Origin: Chondrus crispus
Taxonomy: Eukaryota; Rhodophyta; Florideophyceae; Gigartinales; Gigartinaceae
Length of the DNA: 64,000 nucleotides
Direction: 5' to 3'
Assembly: GCF_000350225.1 (NCBI RefSeq)
Contig: NW_005179192.1
Span: 1-64,000 of the forward strand
Shown here piece after piece: positions 1 through 10,672 of the stretch. Numbering within the stretch: position 1 is the first letter of the stretch; every line of letters begins with the position of its first letter. Both the position numbers and the translations under genes were made by a program. The notes under the pieces are model-generated. The model saw only the letters and a list, made by a program, of their open reading frames with translations, did no database searches and was not told where the DNA came from.

Positions 1-252
1 CCCTTCGTCGTCTCTCTCCCTCTCTTGCCCCACAAAAATGACTACTCCCTCGCTGCCTTTCCTTTCGCTTCCCTTAACGACAGCCCCGCGCTCCCCTCGC
101 CCCGACTCCTGCCATCCGGTGCCGTCTTCATTTCCCTTCGGTAACTGGATCCCCCGCGCTTTCGCTTCCCTACAGGAGCACGCGTGTCCTTCAGTTCCGG
201 TTCATGGACCCGTTGTCCACGTCTCTACGTGTTTCTAAGTCATTCCTCAACA
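1..252 (-). repeat. Inverted LTR fragment (Ty3/gypsy type)
   Basis: The reverse complement of this stretch matches 8449-8700, the start of the 3' LTR of the neighbouring gypsy element, with only about three differences in 252 bases. It ends in CAACA, the complement of the TGTTG that starts the LTR, so an LTR terminus lies at 252 and the rest of this copy runs off the left edge. It is head-to-head with the truncated 5' LTR that begins at about 256. It is either the end of a second, inverted element or the product of a local inversion. Confidence 0.8.
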
Positions 253-255
253 TCC

Positions 256-451
256 AAGAGAGGGAGAGAGACGGCGAAGGGAGTAGGCAAGGGGGGGTCA
301 GAGACAGCCGAGCCCCCTCGGGGAAGTAGTACCTAATAGCCAACCCTCGGAGATAGACAAGAGGGGGGGCAGACGCAGCAATAAAGGAAATTGAGGGAGG
401 ATTCCCATTCAACAGGTTGCTCGGTGCCAGGCGGTTGAGATAATCGCAGCA
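256..451 (+). repeat. 5' LTR of the gypsy element, 5'-truncated
   Basis: Positions 301-451 match 19604-19744 with about two differences. The LTR ends in GCAGCA at 451, paralleling the GCAACA end of the 3' copy. About the first 230 bases of the expected LTR are missing here; the inverted LTR end at 1-252 lies in their place. Confidence 0.8.
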
Positions 452-589
452 TTACAAGCTTGTAAGTAATCGCGGCACTGCGCGATCAGGCCGCTGTCGA
501 CTATCATAAGCAAGGAACAAGGGGCGCATTGTTGTGCTCAAGTTTTATGTTTACAAGGATAACGTTTTGACAAACAGTATTGGGTCGCA

Positions 590-1915
590 ATGGATGGGAA
601 CCGAGAAGAATTCCCATTGTCAAGCCCGGTGACAGGTGAGGTCACGGGTATGTCTGACCCAACCACGGCGGCAACTTCAAGGTCAGTGGCAATGGGTGCC
701 GCTGGCGCTGTCCAGGCCCAGATGGTTGCCGGAGATGAATTGGAAGTCTTTGGAAGTGAGATGGGATCCAGGGTGCTTCAAGCTCTATCAAGCTTGCGGG
801 AAGTCATGCAAATCATGGTAGAGTCTATGGATCGGAACACCAAGACAGTCATCATGGTGGGAAATGCTGTGACCGATGCCTCTAAGGCGATGCCGGTCCC
901 TGCTGAAAGCATCTCGAGAAGTTCGGCTGCCTTCCCCTGTGGTTCGCCTGCAGCTAGACCGGTTAGTGAACCAGGTATTCGACGATACCAGGAGCCTGGT
1001 GCGGGGCAAAAGGTAGGACCCGAGTACAAGGTGGGTGCTGGAGATTCGATGGAAACACAGTCCCACACCGCTAAGCAGGAATTCTACCAGCCGCAAAAAG
1101 CGTACAAAATTTATAGCAGATCGCTGGACCCGGTCCGGGTTTCAAAACCTGGAGACGCGCACTTTTTCGCAGCCCGGAGAGCCTGGAAACGCATTTGCCA
1201 GGACTTTCCGGTCCGCCCCGGATACCACCGTCGCCTGCTGGCATGTGCCTTTTCTGGCACAGCGCCTGCTGTTTTTGAGAATATCGCCTCGGCTTACCTC
1301 GATTCGGACGCTGATGGCCTCTGGGTGCTCTTGCAAGGACGACTGTGTAATGAGGCCCATCAGAGAAGCCTTCGAGTCATGTTCGATACGATGCAGTGGA
1401 ACGAAGGCCATGAGGAAGTCAGTCAGTTTGGGCATCGCTTGCGAGCTGCGGCGGTAGCCCTACCAGAACACGTGTCAGACGAGAGGTTCCTCGATCGCTT
1501 CGTACAGTCTCTGGGCGAGAGGCTCCGGGACCACGCCCTCGCCATACACGGGACTTTTGATGAGGTTGTGAGCAGGGTCTCGATGATGGGAAACGCGAAG
1601 TCGAGTGGAATTGGCGAGCCCAGATTGAGACCAGAGCGCGTACGCGCGATAGAGAACGGTGAATGTCGCAAAGGAGGGACCCAGGCGAAGTCCGCCGAGT
1701 CACCAACCGTACAAACTCCCGCCACAGTAGATGAGCGATTCGCCTCCGCAACATGCTACTACTGCGGTCTGAAGGGCCACTTGGCCCGCACTTGCGAAAA
1801 GAAGGGCCGTGAAAGGGGCTCAAAAAGTCTAGACGTGACAGGGGAAGGGAAGAGGGAAGGGGACATGGTCAGCGCCCCTTCCAAGACACGAAACTACACC
1901 GTGAACATTATTTAG
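590..1915 (+). CDS. gag: gag of the gypsy element
   Basis: An open frame of 441 residues from ATG at 590. A retroviral-type CCHC zinc knuckle (CYYCGLKGHLARTC) lies near residue 388, followed by a basic tail, as expected of a nucleocapsid region. The middle part (about residues 185-340) has the helical, tryptophan-containing character of gypsy capsid regions. The last few codons lie inside the pogo-like insertion, whose left end is at 1897. It packages element RNA in virus-like particles in intact relatives. Confidence 0.85.
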   Translation: MDGNREEFPLSSPVTGEVTGMSDPTTAATSRSVAMGAAGAVQAQMVAGDELEVFGSEMGSRVLQALSSLREVMQIMVESMDRNTKTVIMVGNAVTDASKAMPVPAESISRSSAAFPCGSPAARPVSEPGIRRYQEPGAGQKVGPEYKVGAGDSMETQSHTAKQEFYQPQKAYKIYSRSLDPVRVSKPGDAHFFAARRAWKRICQDFPVRPGYHRRLLACAFSGTAPAVFENIASAYLDSDADGLWVLLQGRLCNEAHQRSLRVMFDTMQWNEGHEEVSQFGHRLRAAAVALPEHVSDERFLDRFVQSLGERLRDHALAIHGTFDEVVSRVSMMGNAKSSGIGEPRLRPERVRAIENGECRKGGTQAKSAESPTVQTPATVDERFASATCYYCGLKGHLARTCEKKGRERGSKSLDVTGEGKREGDMVSAPSKTRNYTVNII

Positions 1916-4245
1916 TCCGGGGGAAAAATTAGTGCGGGAACTGAATTAGTGGAGCCTCCACTATTTTCGTTCTGAGCCTTTCGGTCAAGAACAAAATAGT
2001 AGAGACTGTTCTAATTAATGGCCGCACATAAATTACTGTCGCTCAGAACACATATGTTATATTAAATTTGAGACCCTACTGAATTAATCTGAGCAGCTGT
2101 TCCATTTTCCTCCCCTATATCATCTGCAACGTCCTCGGCGCTGTCATCGCCATCCGCATTGGGGTCCTTTCCCTCAAAATATTCGCGATGCCGGGCAACT
2201 ATGTTCTGCAGATGCGGAAACAATTGTTTCTCATGCCACTGCCCATTTAAATCAAGCGACAAACCACATCTTATCATGGCTTTCCTCGCGTACCGGATCC
2301 CGTTTTTGTCCATCATATTATTAACCTCGCGAACCACGCAAGCCGCGAGACGAAGAAAAAAGTTTTTTCCAGGGTTAGGTAATTTTCCAGACTCCAACGT
2401 TCCTTTCTTCCATGCTTGACTTCCCAAAAGCTCGACCTTTTTCTCATCCCAAAGTGCCCGCCATCTCTGCTTAATTTTCTGAATTATGAAGCTATCTGCG
2501 GGTTGACACAAATGTGTCGAGTTTGCAGGCAAAAAATGGAGCCTTGAATTAATAGCATTAAGTTTCTCCATCTGCTCAAAATTTGAGTTATGACCTGAGC
2601 AATTATCCAAAAAATTGTGCGCTGCCTCCCGTATGTGTCCCGTTTTACGGCACGGGGCTCAGTCAGCCACTGCACAAAGACCTGCTGATCCATCCATCCC
2701 TTTGGGCTTGTACGATATGATACCCCCGGTACGTCATCCGGCACACCCCTTATTGGGTAACTTCTCGTCGCATTTTGGAACACCATAAACGGAGCTTCTA
2801 TTGACGCATTCCTCCCGCCAGTAATCCTTACCACCATAGTCATACCGACCCCTCCAGATGACACATCTGCATACCTCACGTCCTGTGTACCAATCACACT
2901 CAAAGTTTTCCCATCATCCATATTGACCACAAAATGGGTCTCGTCCATATTCTCCAGCATATCCTCCTCCAACGACCCGTTTCTGAACCCCCGACAAACC
3001 TGTCCAAGGTGGTAGGCTACTTCGCGCTCAATGAGCATTTCCTTAACTGGGCTCACCAAAAGCTTTCCACATTGCCTCCTGCTGATGATCTCAAAGCGAT
3101 CCATAAAGCTCTGAACCCATCGCTTTGTAATTTTACAGACCAAATCTGATGCGACCCTACCCACAAAGTCAACACCATATTCCCCGTCTGGGTCTCGAAT
3201 TATTCGCTTGCAGAGAGCTCCAATTATACCAGCATTAAACTTTAAGCCGGCTTTAGAAAGGCGTTCAAACTCTTTCATGAGTACAACTTGTACATTTCGA
3301 GCCCATGCCTCCTGCTTTCTGCCTCTCCCCTTAGAGGCCTTGACGCGCACAACCTTTCGTCCACCTGTCGGTCTACCCCCCGCAACACGTCGCCGCTTCA
3401 CGCGATGGCTTACTACACGAACCTCTTCGTCAGCACTCGACAAAATGTTACTCCTCGCTTTAAACCAACGAGAAGCTTTCGAAAAGTTGGCCTTCTCTTT
3501 CCCCCGAAAAAGCGAGGGGAACTTTTTGATAGCTTTAGTGGCTATCAGCTTCCCGGAACCACTGGCTTCGGCCTCAGCCACCATCCACCGAACAACATGA
3601 ACACGCTCTTGAATAGTGGATACTTGCTGTAGGCCTCTTTTTCTGTTTCCTTTGGGGCATGGCTGTGCAGAAGCAGCTTCAGGGACAGACGGTTGAGGAG
3701 TAAAAAGGGAGGAGGATGACGAGGAATCGTAGTCGAGATGAAGGCTGGTGTTGCTATTGTGCGATGATTGAGCGTTTTGGATGGCTGCGACAATCGGAGA
3801 AGGGGAAGGGACATTCATGGTGAAGATAAGTTGGTTGAGGTGATGGATACAGTTCTTCATGAACTGTTTGCTTTAATACACATGCTAAGCGGATGGCATA
3901 GCTGCTTAGAATTAACATAGTTTGAAACTGGATGCATTGTTGCTTTCAGAGTGTTTCGCAACGTTACCAGAGTTTTGTATACCGTTGACTACAAACGGTT
4001 AACGTTGTGCAGAGGCGGGGACGTTTTTTGGTAACGGGTCGACCTGGAGCCGCAACTGACCATTTTGTGCTGTAAAAATCGGCACTATTTTTTCCAATTT
4101 CTGTCAATCAGGCTTTTACTAATTTATGTGGGTACCTGAATAGTGCGGATACCGAAATAGTGGGGGCCGTGCTAATTTGTGTTCACGAGGCTCAGATAGG
4201 ACCCTAAAAATTAGTGGGGGCCGGACTAATTAACGTTCACGGGTG
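1897..4245 (-). mobile_element. pogo/Fot1-like (Tc1-mariner superfamily) DNA transposon
   Basis: A 2349-bp insertion in the gypsy element, flanked by TA at 1895-1896 and 4246-4247, the target duplication typical of Tc1/mariner/pogo. Its ends are inverted repeats: the left begins CACCGTGAACATTATTTAGT and the right, read inward, begins CACCCGTGAACGTTAATTAG. Inside, ATTAGTG- and ATAGTG-type words recur near both ends. A DDE transposase gene lies on the minus strand. Apart from one frameshift in that gene it looks complete. Confidence 0.88.
2062..3818 (-). pseudogene. pogo-like DDE transposase, one frameshift
   Basis: It cuts and rejoins transposon ends with a DDE/D catalytic core. Starting at the likely ATG near 3818, the N-terminal half has basic, helix-turn-helix-like DNA-binding sequence. 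The first catalytic Asp sits in a NMDET motif (about 2925), the second in DNCSGH (about 2605). The third is in the LPANSTHLCQPAD segment (about 2510-2530), the usual pogo/Fot1 'LP.N.T...QP.D' motif. The frame changes at a run of six A (plus strand 2609-2614), which splits the gene just before DNCSGH; a single-base difference in this homopolymer, real or from sequencing, would explain it. An ORF reading from 3860 would add 14 residues upstream. Confident for the family. Confidence 0.88.
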
Positions 4246-4249
4246 TAGT

Positions 4250-6185
4250 GACTGGCCGTCCCCACCAGGCAGGATCAGATGAACACGTGTGCCGCTGCGA
4301 AGGAAGTCGTGCAGACGTTGACGACGACATCGTGGTCCAGCTGTGTGCAGGAGGGGACAGTGTATGGGTACCCTTGGATACAGGGGCAAGGTCGATTTGG
4401 GTTGATCGACCTTGATATGAGGGAGTCGGAGGCACATGGTTGCCGACCGAGGAGACGGCGACGGCAGCAGACGGGCACCATATCTCCGTCTGCGGCAACG
4501 GAGAGCTCAAATTCAAGCTCTGCGGCACTACGTTCGTCGAACCAGTAAGGGTAGCTGGGAACCTCCCCAGAAAGGTTCTGATTGGTAGTCGGTTTTGGCG
4601 TCGCTATGGTTTGGTCTTAAATCTGTCATCTCTACGAGCTGAGATATGGGTTGAGGGAAGGCCCATTCGCGGAAAGGTGACGAAGACGCGGACGAACAAA
4701 ACCGGCCCGGAACTGATGGCAGCAATATCCCACGCAGACGTCGACACTACAATTTTGGACATGGAACTGCAGTTCCACCCGAAGAAAGCCGTCCGAGAAA
4801 GGCTACGTGAGGTACTGTGGAAGCACGGCGCGGTGTTTAAGGGACTTGGCCGAATCAAGGGCGTGCAGCATAGAATTCAACTCGTAGAGGGTGCCATTCC
4901 CGTTTGCTGCCCCATAAGAAGACGTTCTCCTCGGGAAGAAGAGGTGGAGCGAGCAGAGATGCAGAAACTACTCAAGAGAGGAGTCGTGGAGCCGGCTTCA
5001 TCGCCTTGGGCCGCCTGTAATGTTTTTGTGAAAAAGAAGGACGGCACTCTGCGTGTAACTTCAGACTTTAGAGAGCTTAATGCGTTAACAGTCACTGATT
5101 CGTATCCCATGGAGGATGTACGCGCCACCCTGGACTGCATGGCAACGAAGAGCATTTTTTCTACCTTTGATCTTAAGGACCGATTTTTCCAGATCGAGCT
5201 CGAAGAGAGCTCTCGCGATTTGACAGCTATCCGAACAGTTGTCGGATTGCTTCGGTACATCCGCCTCCCGCAAGGCATGAAGAACTCGCCCGCTGTGTTC
5301 CAGCGAATCGTTAACCTCATCCTGGGGGGCAGGAAGGGTCTTGACATCTGGGCGTTTATGGATGAGTCTGGGTACTGACACTGTGGAAAAACATCTCCAG
5401 TCCGTGGACTCGGCACTGAAGACTTTCTACGACGCGGGAGCAAGACTAATGCTATCGAAATGCCAATTTGGCGTTCGTGAGGGCGAGATATTGGGTCACA
5501 AGATCGACAACAGCGGCATTCGGCCGTCGGACACGCATGTGGCGGCGATTTGGCAGCTCATCGAGCCAGGCGGAGGGGAGGAGCTCATGCGGTTCCTTGG
5601 ATTGATGAACTTCTTCTCTGACTTTATCGACCATTTCTCGGAGATTGCAAAACCTCTACACGAGGTGCTGGTCGGGACCGGTTTCAACCAAAAAAGAAGA
5701 GAGGCCAGAGATTGGTCATTCTGGACTGGGACCGCCGTTGGGGGGAACGGCAGAGAAGGGCATGGACAGACCTGAAGGAGGTCTTGAATGACCCGGAGTT
5801 CCTCACAGCACCAAGACGAGGCGCAAGCAAGAAGCTGATGACCGACGCCAGTGCGTACGGTCTCGGCGGCGTTCTGCTGCAGATGGGAAAAGACGAAACG
5901 TGGCATCCTGTGGCGTTTACGAGCAGAAAGCTCACTGACGCCGAAAGGAAGTTTACAGTAACTGAGAAGAAGTGTCTTGCAGTTGTTCACAGTTTACGCA
6001 AATGGTGCTTCTACCTACATGGGGAGACGGACGTGGTCGTGGTAACGGATCATTGTTCGCTGAAGTGGCTCATGAGCCTCAAGGATCTACGGGGAAGATT
6101 GGCGAGGTGGATGGTGGACATTCAAGATTTCACCTTCACAGTCCAACATGCCCCAGGCGGGGATCTTGTTGTGCCCGACACCTAA
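4250..6185 (+). pseudogene. pol: gypsy pol: protease, reverse transcriptase, RNase H (broken)
   Basis: An aspartic protease motif PLDTGAR is encoded near 4360-4380. Reverse transcriptase follows (about 4980-5370), with recognisable segments SPWAACNVFVKKKDGT, FRELNALT, STFDLKDRFFQIEL, RLPQGMKNSPAVFQR and a WAFMDE stretch in the place of the catalytic box. RNase H is at about 5800-6100 (MTDASAYGLGGVL, SRKLTDAERKF). The domain order and sequence are those of Ty3/gypsy pol. The region is not one open frame and is broken in several places. Confidence 0.85.
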
Positions 6186-6290
6186 CGTAGGGACTCCGTC
6201 GAGAAGCCTCTCTGCGCGCGCTGTTACAAGATCATTGAGGAACGGCCACCCGAAGGGAGAAGAACCGAGGCTATCTGCGAACTAGTAGAC

Positions 6291-8423
6291 TTGTCAGGCT
6301 TCGGCGGTGGCCCTACCGCGGGAGAATTTCGTGCAGCACAGCGTCATGAATTCGGGGACATCGAAGAGTTCGCACGCAAGAAGAGAGGCGCTGGATATTT
6401 CGTGGATGAAAAGGGGATTCTGCGCCGTACTAGGGCGACACGGGAGGTCATTGTGGTACCGGAGGTGCTGGTGGATGCAGTGCTGGACGCGCTGCATGGG
6501 TCAAAGCTCAGCGGGCACTACGGGGTGAGCCGGACCACGGATCGACTTTGCCGTTCATTTTGGTGGCCTGGTTGGAGGCAGAATGTGGAAAAGCGATTGC
6601 GATGCTGCGTGGCATGCACCGCCACAAAGGCTGCCCAGCCCGCAAAGCACGCCAAGATGGTAGTGTATCATCCGCAAAGGAGGTTCCAGCAAGTCGCAGT
6701 CGACGTCCAGTCCGTCACACCGAGAACTGCAGCCGGGAGTGCAAACATTTTAGTGATCATTGATACTTTCACGCGCTTCGCTCGTGCGATTCCTATACCG
6801 GATGAACGTGCTGACACCGTCGCCAAGCGGATACTTGACGAATGGGTGTCAATTTTCGGTCCTATGGAGAGTCTTTTGTCAGATCGGGGGCCGAATTTCA
6901 TCGGGACTGTAGTCAAGAAGATGGCGGAGCAACTCGGTGTGAGACGTGTGAAGACCTCACCTCTCCACCCACAAGCAAACGGCTGTGTGGAGAGGTGGAA
7001 TAGGACTTTGATGCAGGACGTTGCCTGCCTCATGAGCGCCGGGAGCGAGGATTGGGATCCGCACGTTGCCCTAGCATGCTTCCGGTACAATACAGGCGTG
7101 TGCGAGGCTACTGCTTTGAATCCATATGAGGCAATGTTCGGCATCCCTGCGTTTATGCCTTGGGGTCCTGAGGAAGCCAGCCGCGTTCGAGGAGAGCCGT
7201 ATGACCTGGGAAATCATCTCGAAGCACTACACGACAGATTGCTGTCACGCGGAATGAAGTCAAGGGAAGCCGCTGCGCAGGGATATTGTAGTATAACGAC
7301 CGGCGAGCGCGCGGGGAGGTTATTAACCGTGCGGCCGTGCACGGTGCACACGTGGGCGGGTGTGCCCACGTGCAGGAAGCGTGCGTGTTGACCGACCGGC
7401 CGTGGTGTGGCGCACGTGTACAGTAGCACACGTGTCGTCCGTGCGGTAGTCTACGCGTGTTACGTGTGCACGTTAGCACACGTGTCGTCCGTGCGGTAGT
7501 CTGTAAGCAACACGCGTGTACAGTAGTGCACACGTGCAGCAGCGTCCGTGCGGTAGTAGTAATTATGGCGCTAGCTTTTTAATTGTGTACAGTACCCGGC
7601 ACGCACTAGGCGGCAGGTACTGTACTACTGTTTACTGGGACAGGTACCCGAGGCGTCCCTCTGAGGGGTTAAGACCTGACACCCGTCCCCACCAGTAAAC
7701 TGGGGCAAGCTCGCCCCCGTCCCTTTCACGCCTATATACGTCCGTTTCGGTTGTCTATCGCGCGCGCTGGCTTCTAACCCGTTACCGGTCGCTCCCGTTC
7801 ACGCACCACGGAGCGACTGCCCGTAACCGGCCAGTGAGCCACTCCCTTTTCGCGAGCTTGTCCGATCGGTTCAATTAGCGCGTCGCGTCCACGCCGCGTG
7901 CTCCCTCGCTAAAGCCTCCGCCTCTCACCCAACCCAGGCCGGAGAGGAGTTATCCCACAGATATGACAAAGAGGTGAGGGACCTGGGATTTGTTGTCGGA
8001 GACCGGGTTCTGGTGTGGTCTCCAGAACTCGCCAGCAAAGAAGGTAACAAAATCATCCGACCCTGGCTGGGACCGTACCGCGTTGACGAAGTCCTGTCTC
8101 CCGTGAGCTTCCTCCTGAAGTCAGAGTTGGGGAAGAAGGTCGCTCGCGTCCACCCGAACCGGATGCAGAAGATTGCTGCCGGCGCGACTCAGACCTGCGA
8201 TGCGAGGAATGGCGTGTTTCCGGATGGATTGAGACTACTCGAGCGCATGAAGGATTGGAAAGAATTTGGGGAGCCCCGAACTGGGAAGAGGCAAAGGCTG
8301 TTCAAGGTTCGTATCGCCGGCAGGAAGTCCCCAGGCTGGACAAAGGAGGAAGACATACCAAACATAATTGTGCAGATGTTTGATCGCAGGGAAAGAAAAT
8401 CGCGGAGCAATCCCGGGGAATGA
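6291..8423 (+). pseudogene. int: gypsy integrase, split by a solo LTR
   Basis: The N-terminal part (about 6470-6630) has the His-His-Cys-Cys zinc-binding segment (LHGSKLSGHYGVSRTT, then CCVACTATK). The catalytic core (about 6690-7000) has VDVQSVT, SLLSDRGPNF and HPQANGCVERWNRT, covering the DDE residues. The core continues to 7286, where a 673-bp solo LTR is inserted. Beyond it, 7965-8423 encodes a typical integrase C-terminus (GDRVLVWSPELAS, RPWLGPYRV, VARVHPNRMQK) and a basic, Trp-containing tail. It inserts element cDNA in intact relatives; here it is interrupted. Confidence 0.85.
7287..7959 (+). repeat. Solo LTR inserted in gypsy integrase
   Basis: A 673-bp insert starts TGTAGTATAAC and ends GTTATCCCACA, so its ends are imperfect inverted repeats of TG...CA type. 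The 5-bp sequence gatat flanks it on both sides (7282-7286 and 7960-7964). A TATATA box lies at about 7733. The left third holds three copies of CGTCCGTGCGGTAGT (7436, 7486, 7542). It has no coding sequence. It is unrelated to the gypsy LTR that hosts it. Confidence 0.85.
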
Positions 8424-8448
8424 GCAGAGGCGAAGGAAAAGGGACGGA

Positions 8449-8745
8449 TGTTGAGAAATGACTTAGAAACACGTAGAGACGTGGACAACGGGTCCATGAA
8501 CCGAAACTGAAGGACACGCGTGCTCCTGTAGGGAAGCGAAAGCGCGGGGGATCCAGTTCCCGAAGGGAAATGAAGACGGCACCGGATGGCAGGAGTCGGG
8601 GCGAGGGGAGCGCGGGGCTGTCGTTAAGGGAAGCGAAAGGAAAGGCAGCGAGGGAGTAGTCATTTTTGTGGGGCAAGAGAGGGAGAGAGACGACGAAGGG
8701 AGTAGGCAAGGGGGGGTCAGAGACAGCCGAGCCCCCTCGGGGAAG
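8449..8745 (+). repeat. 3' LTR of the gypsy element, left part
   Basis: Starts TGTTGAG directly after a purine-rich tract and matches the inverted copy at 1-252. It stops at 8745, where the hAT terminal repeat begins. The remaining part of the LTR is at 19587-19744. Confidence 0.85.
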
Positions 8746-8884
8746 CAAAGGGTATCAAAAATATATTTAAATATATTTTTTCGAAACGAGACTGAGAATA
8801 AGTTATTTTTTCGTAGCAAGAAAAGAATAAGTTATTTTTTTCGAAGCAAAAAAAGAACAAGTTATTTAAATTATTCAGAATAAT

Positions 8885-10480
8885 TCATTGTATTACTTTA
8901 TTCACTTCTGCAATGCCCCAAAGGTCTGAATTGACATTCAGAAACATCTGTGACTCGAAATTGGTTGGCAGTATGCTCTGTCGGCGATCAGTTAAGGCGT
9001 AGCCGGCCTGAGAGAATAGCCTCTCACAAATATTGGAGGTCGGGAGGAGGAAGCACAGGTCTAAATATTGGCTAATTGAGCCATTCTGGCTTATTCTTCT
9101 TCGTTTAAAAGCACGATCAGCAAGCGATGTGCCAGACATGTCTGGCATGTCGACATCGTCATTCACATTAGTCCTGAGGTGTTCTACTGCTCTCTCCTCA
9201 TCGACCGATAGATCCATAGTCAACTTCTGAAGCACTTTCACCACGGCCCGTTCAAATAAATGATGGTAGACAATACTGGCGTCTTGAGCCAGTCTCGATC
9301 GGGTTTCCGGATACGAATCTAATACAGTATCAAACAGATGACGAGCGTTAGTCATTGTTAAATCATCCCTTTGCAACGACTTTGTGACAGAGTTTAGATC
9401 CCGCAACCGCTCCAACAATTCATCTATGTCCCGATTTTGCCTCGTCGTTGGCATCAGCTCGTCTACTGAATCCATGTGCATATGCGGAAGGAAATCTTTT
9501 ATCTCCCTGTAGCGCGAAAGCATTTCAAATGGAGAACTCCATCGTGTGACATTGTTGCGCCTGGCCCTCAACGGCGTCATTTTCCGCAATTTCGCTGCTG
9601 GAATTAGATTTCCCAGCTTCATCATTAGCTTCCGTACCAACCCAATGATATCATCGTAATCTGACAGAATGTCTTGAACCGCCAAATTGAATCTATGGCT
9701 AGCACAGCCAATAAACTTGCAGGCTGCTTTTCGGGCAAAGGCTTTGTTAGTAGAACAGTTGTCGCCGATAATAGCAGCAACGTGAACCCATGATCTCTTG
9801 TACAATCCAAGAATGTATGTAACAAATGTAAAATGCTCATCAGCATCCAATGCTTCCTCATCGCCCATAGGTGAAAATGTCAAGAGCACGGACCTATAAC
9901 CATTGGGTATTTCGGCTGGAAATGTAGCAAACATGCCCAGATAGTGTGTCGTCCCTGAACTCCAACCATCGAAAACCAGCGCAAACCTCTCAGGTAACAT
10001 TACATATACCTTTTGTTCTACTAATTGAACTAGGCCGCCCATATATTTCTTGAAGGTGTTCACAGATACAGATTCTGGCTTCATGTGTTTCCTGGCATAG
10101 ACGTTTTCGCAGAATGAAAACGGCATCAGACCCATTATGATCAGTTCGAGCCATGCATGAATCTGCTGGGTTTTCTGCGGCCAGAAGTGATCCATGACCG
10201 TCACGGGCTTGTGTGAAGATTATGTATTAGAGCCAAGGTCGCGATACTCAGGGTGCTCGCTGGTGACATGGGAGCACAAGTTTGTGTAACCCGATCCCTT
10301 CTGTACCCGTTTAGCGCCACACTTACATGTCCAATGTGAGCTGCCGGGTACATCACGCGTGAAAGAGAGCTCAGCAAGCCGTTTTCCCTTGAGCTTAGGA
10401 GTCATTGCTTCGATCGTTGTTAACATTAACTGGTTCTCTTGGAAGGGTACACTTCCACGACGTCGAATGTAATCTAACAC
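8885..10480 (-). pseudogene. hAT transposase with BED finger, one in-frame stop
   Basis: It would bind the transposon ends and catalyse cut-and-paste transposition. The N-terminal part (10480-10223) has a BED-type finger: WTCKCGAKRVQKGSGYTNLC then HVTSEH. A TAA at 10220-10222 interrupts the frame; the same frame continues as KPVTVMDHFW and runs to 8885. The catalytic RNase H-like region holds FDGWSSGTTHY (first Asp) and a GDNCSTNKAFARKA / GCASHRFNLA stretch (second Asp and C..H). The C-terminus has the hAT dimerisation segment SNICERLFSQAGYALTDRR. Total about 530 residues. One nonsense codon is the only break I see. A 3' splice or read-through explanation is possible but not supported by clear splice sites. 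Confidence 0.88.
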
Positions 10481-10672
10481 GCAATTTGCGAGAAAAGGGG
10501 CACCAAATCAGCCACATAAAATTTTGCGCGAAACCTGCGCATTGGTCCGATTTCGAAACTTACTTCACGAAACGGTCACTTGGATGTCCCTGATCATCCC
10601 ACGGAGTATGGGATTGATTGGAGTACGACAAGGGTCTCGCATTTCGACAGCAATGGTGAGTGATTTGGGGGG

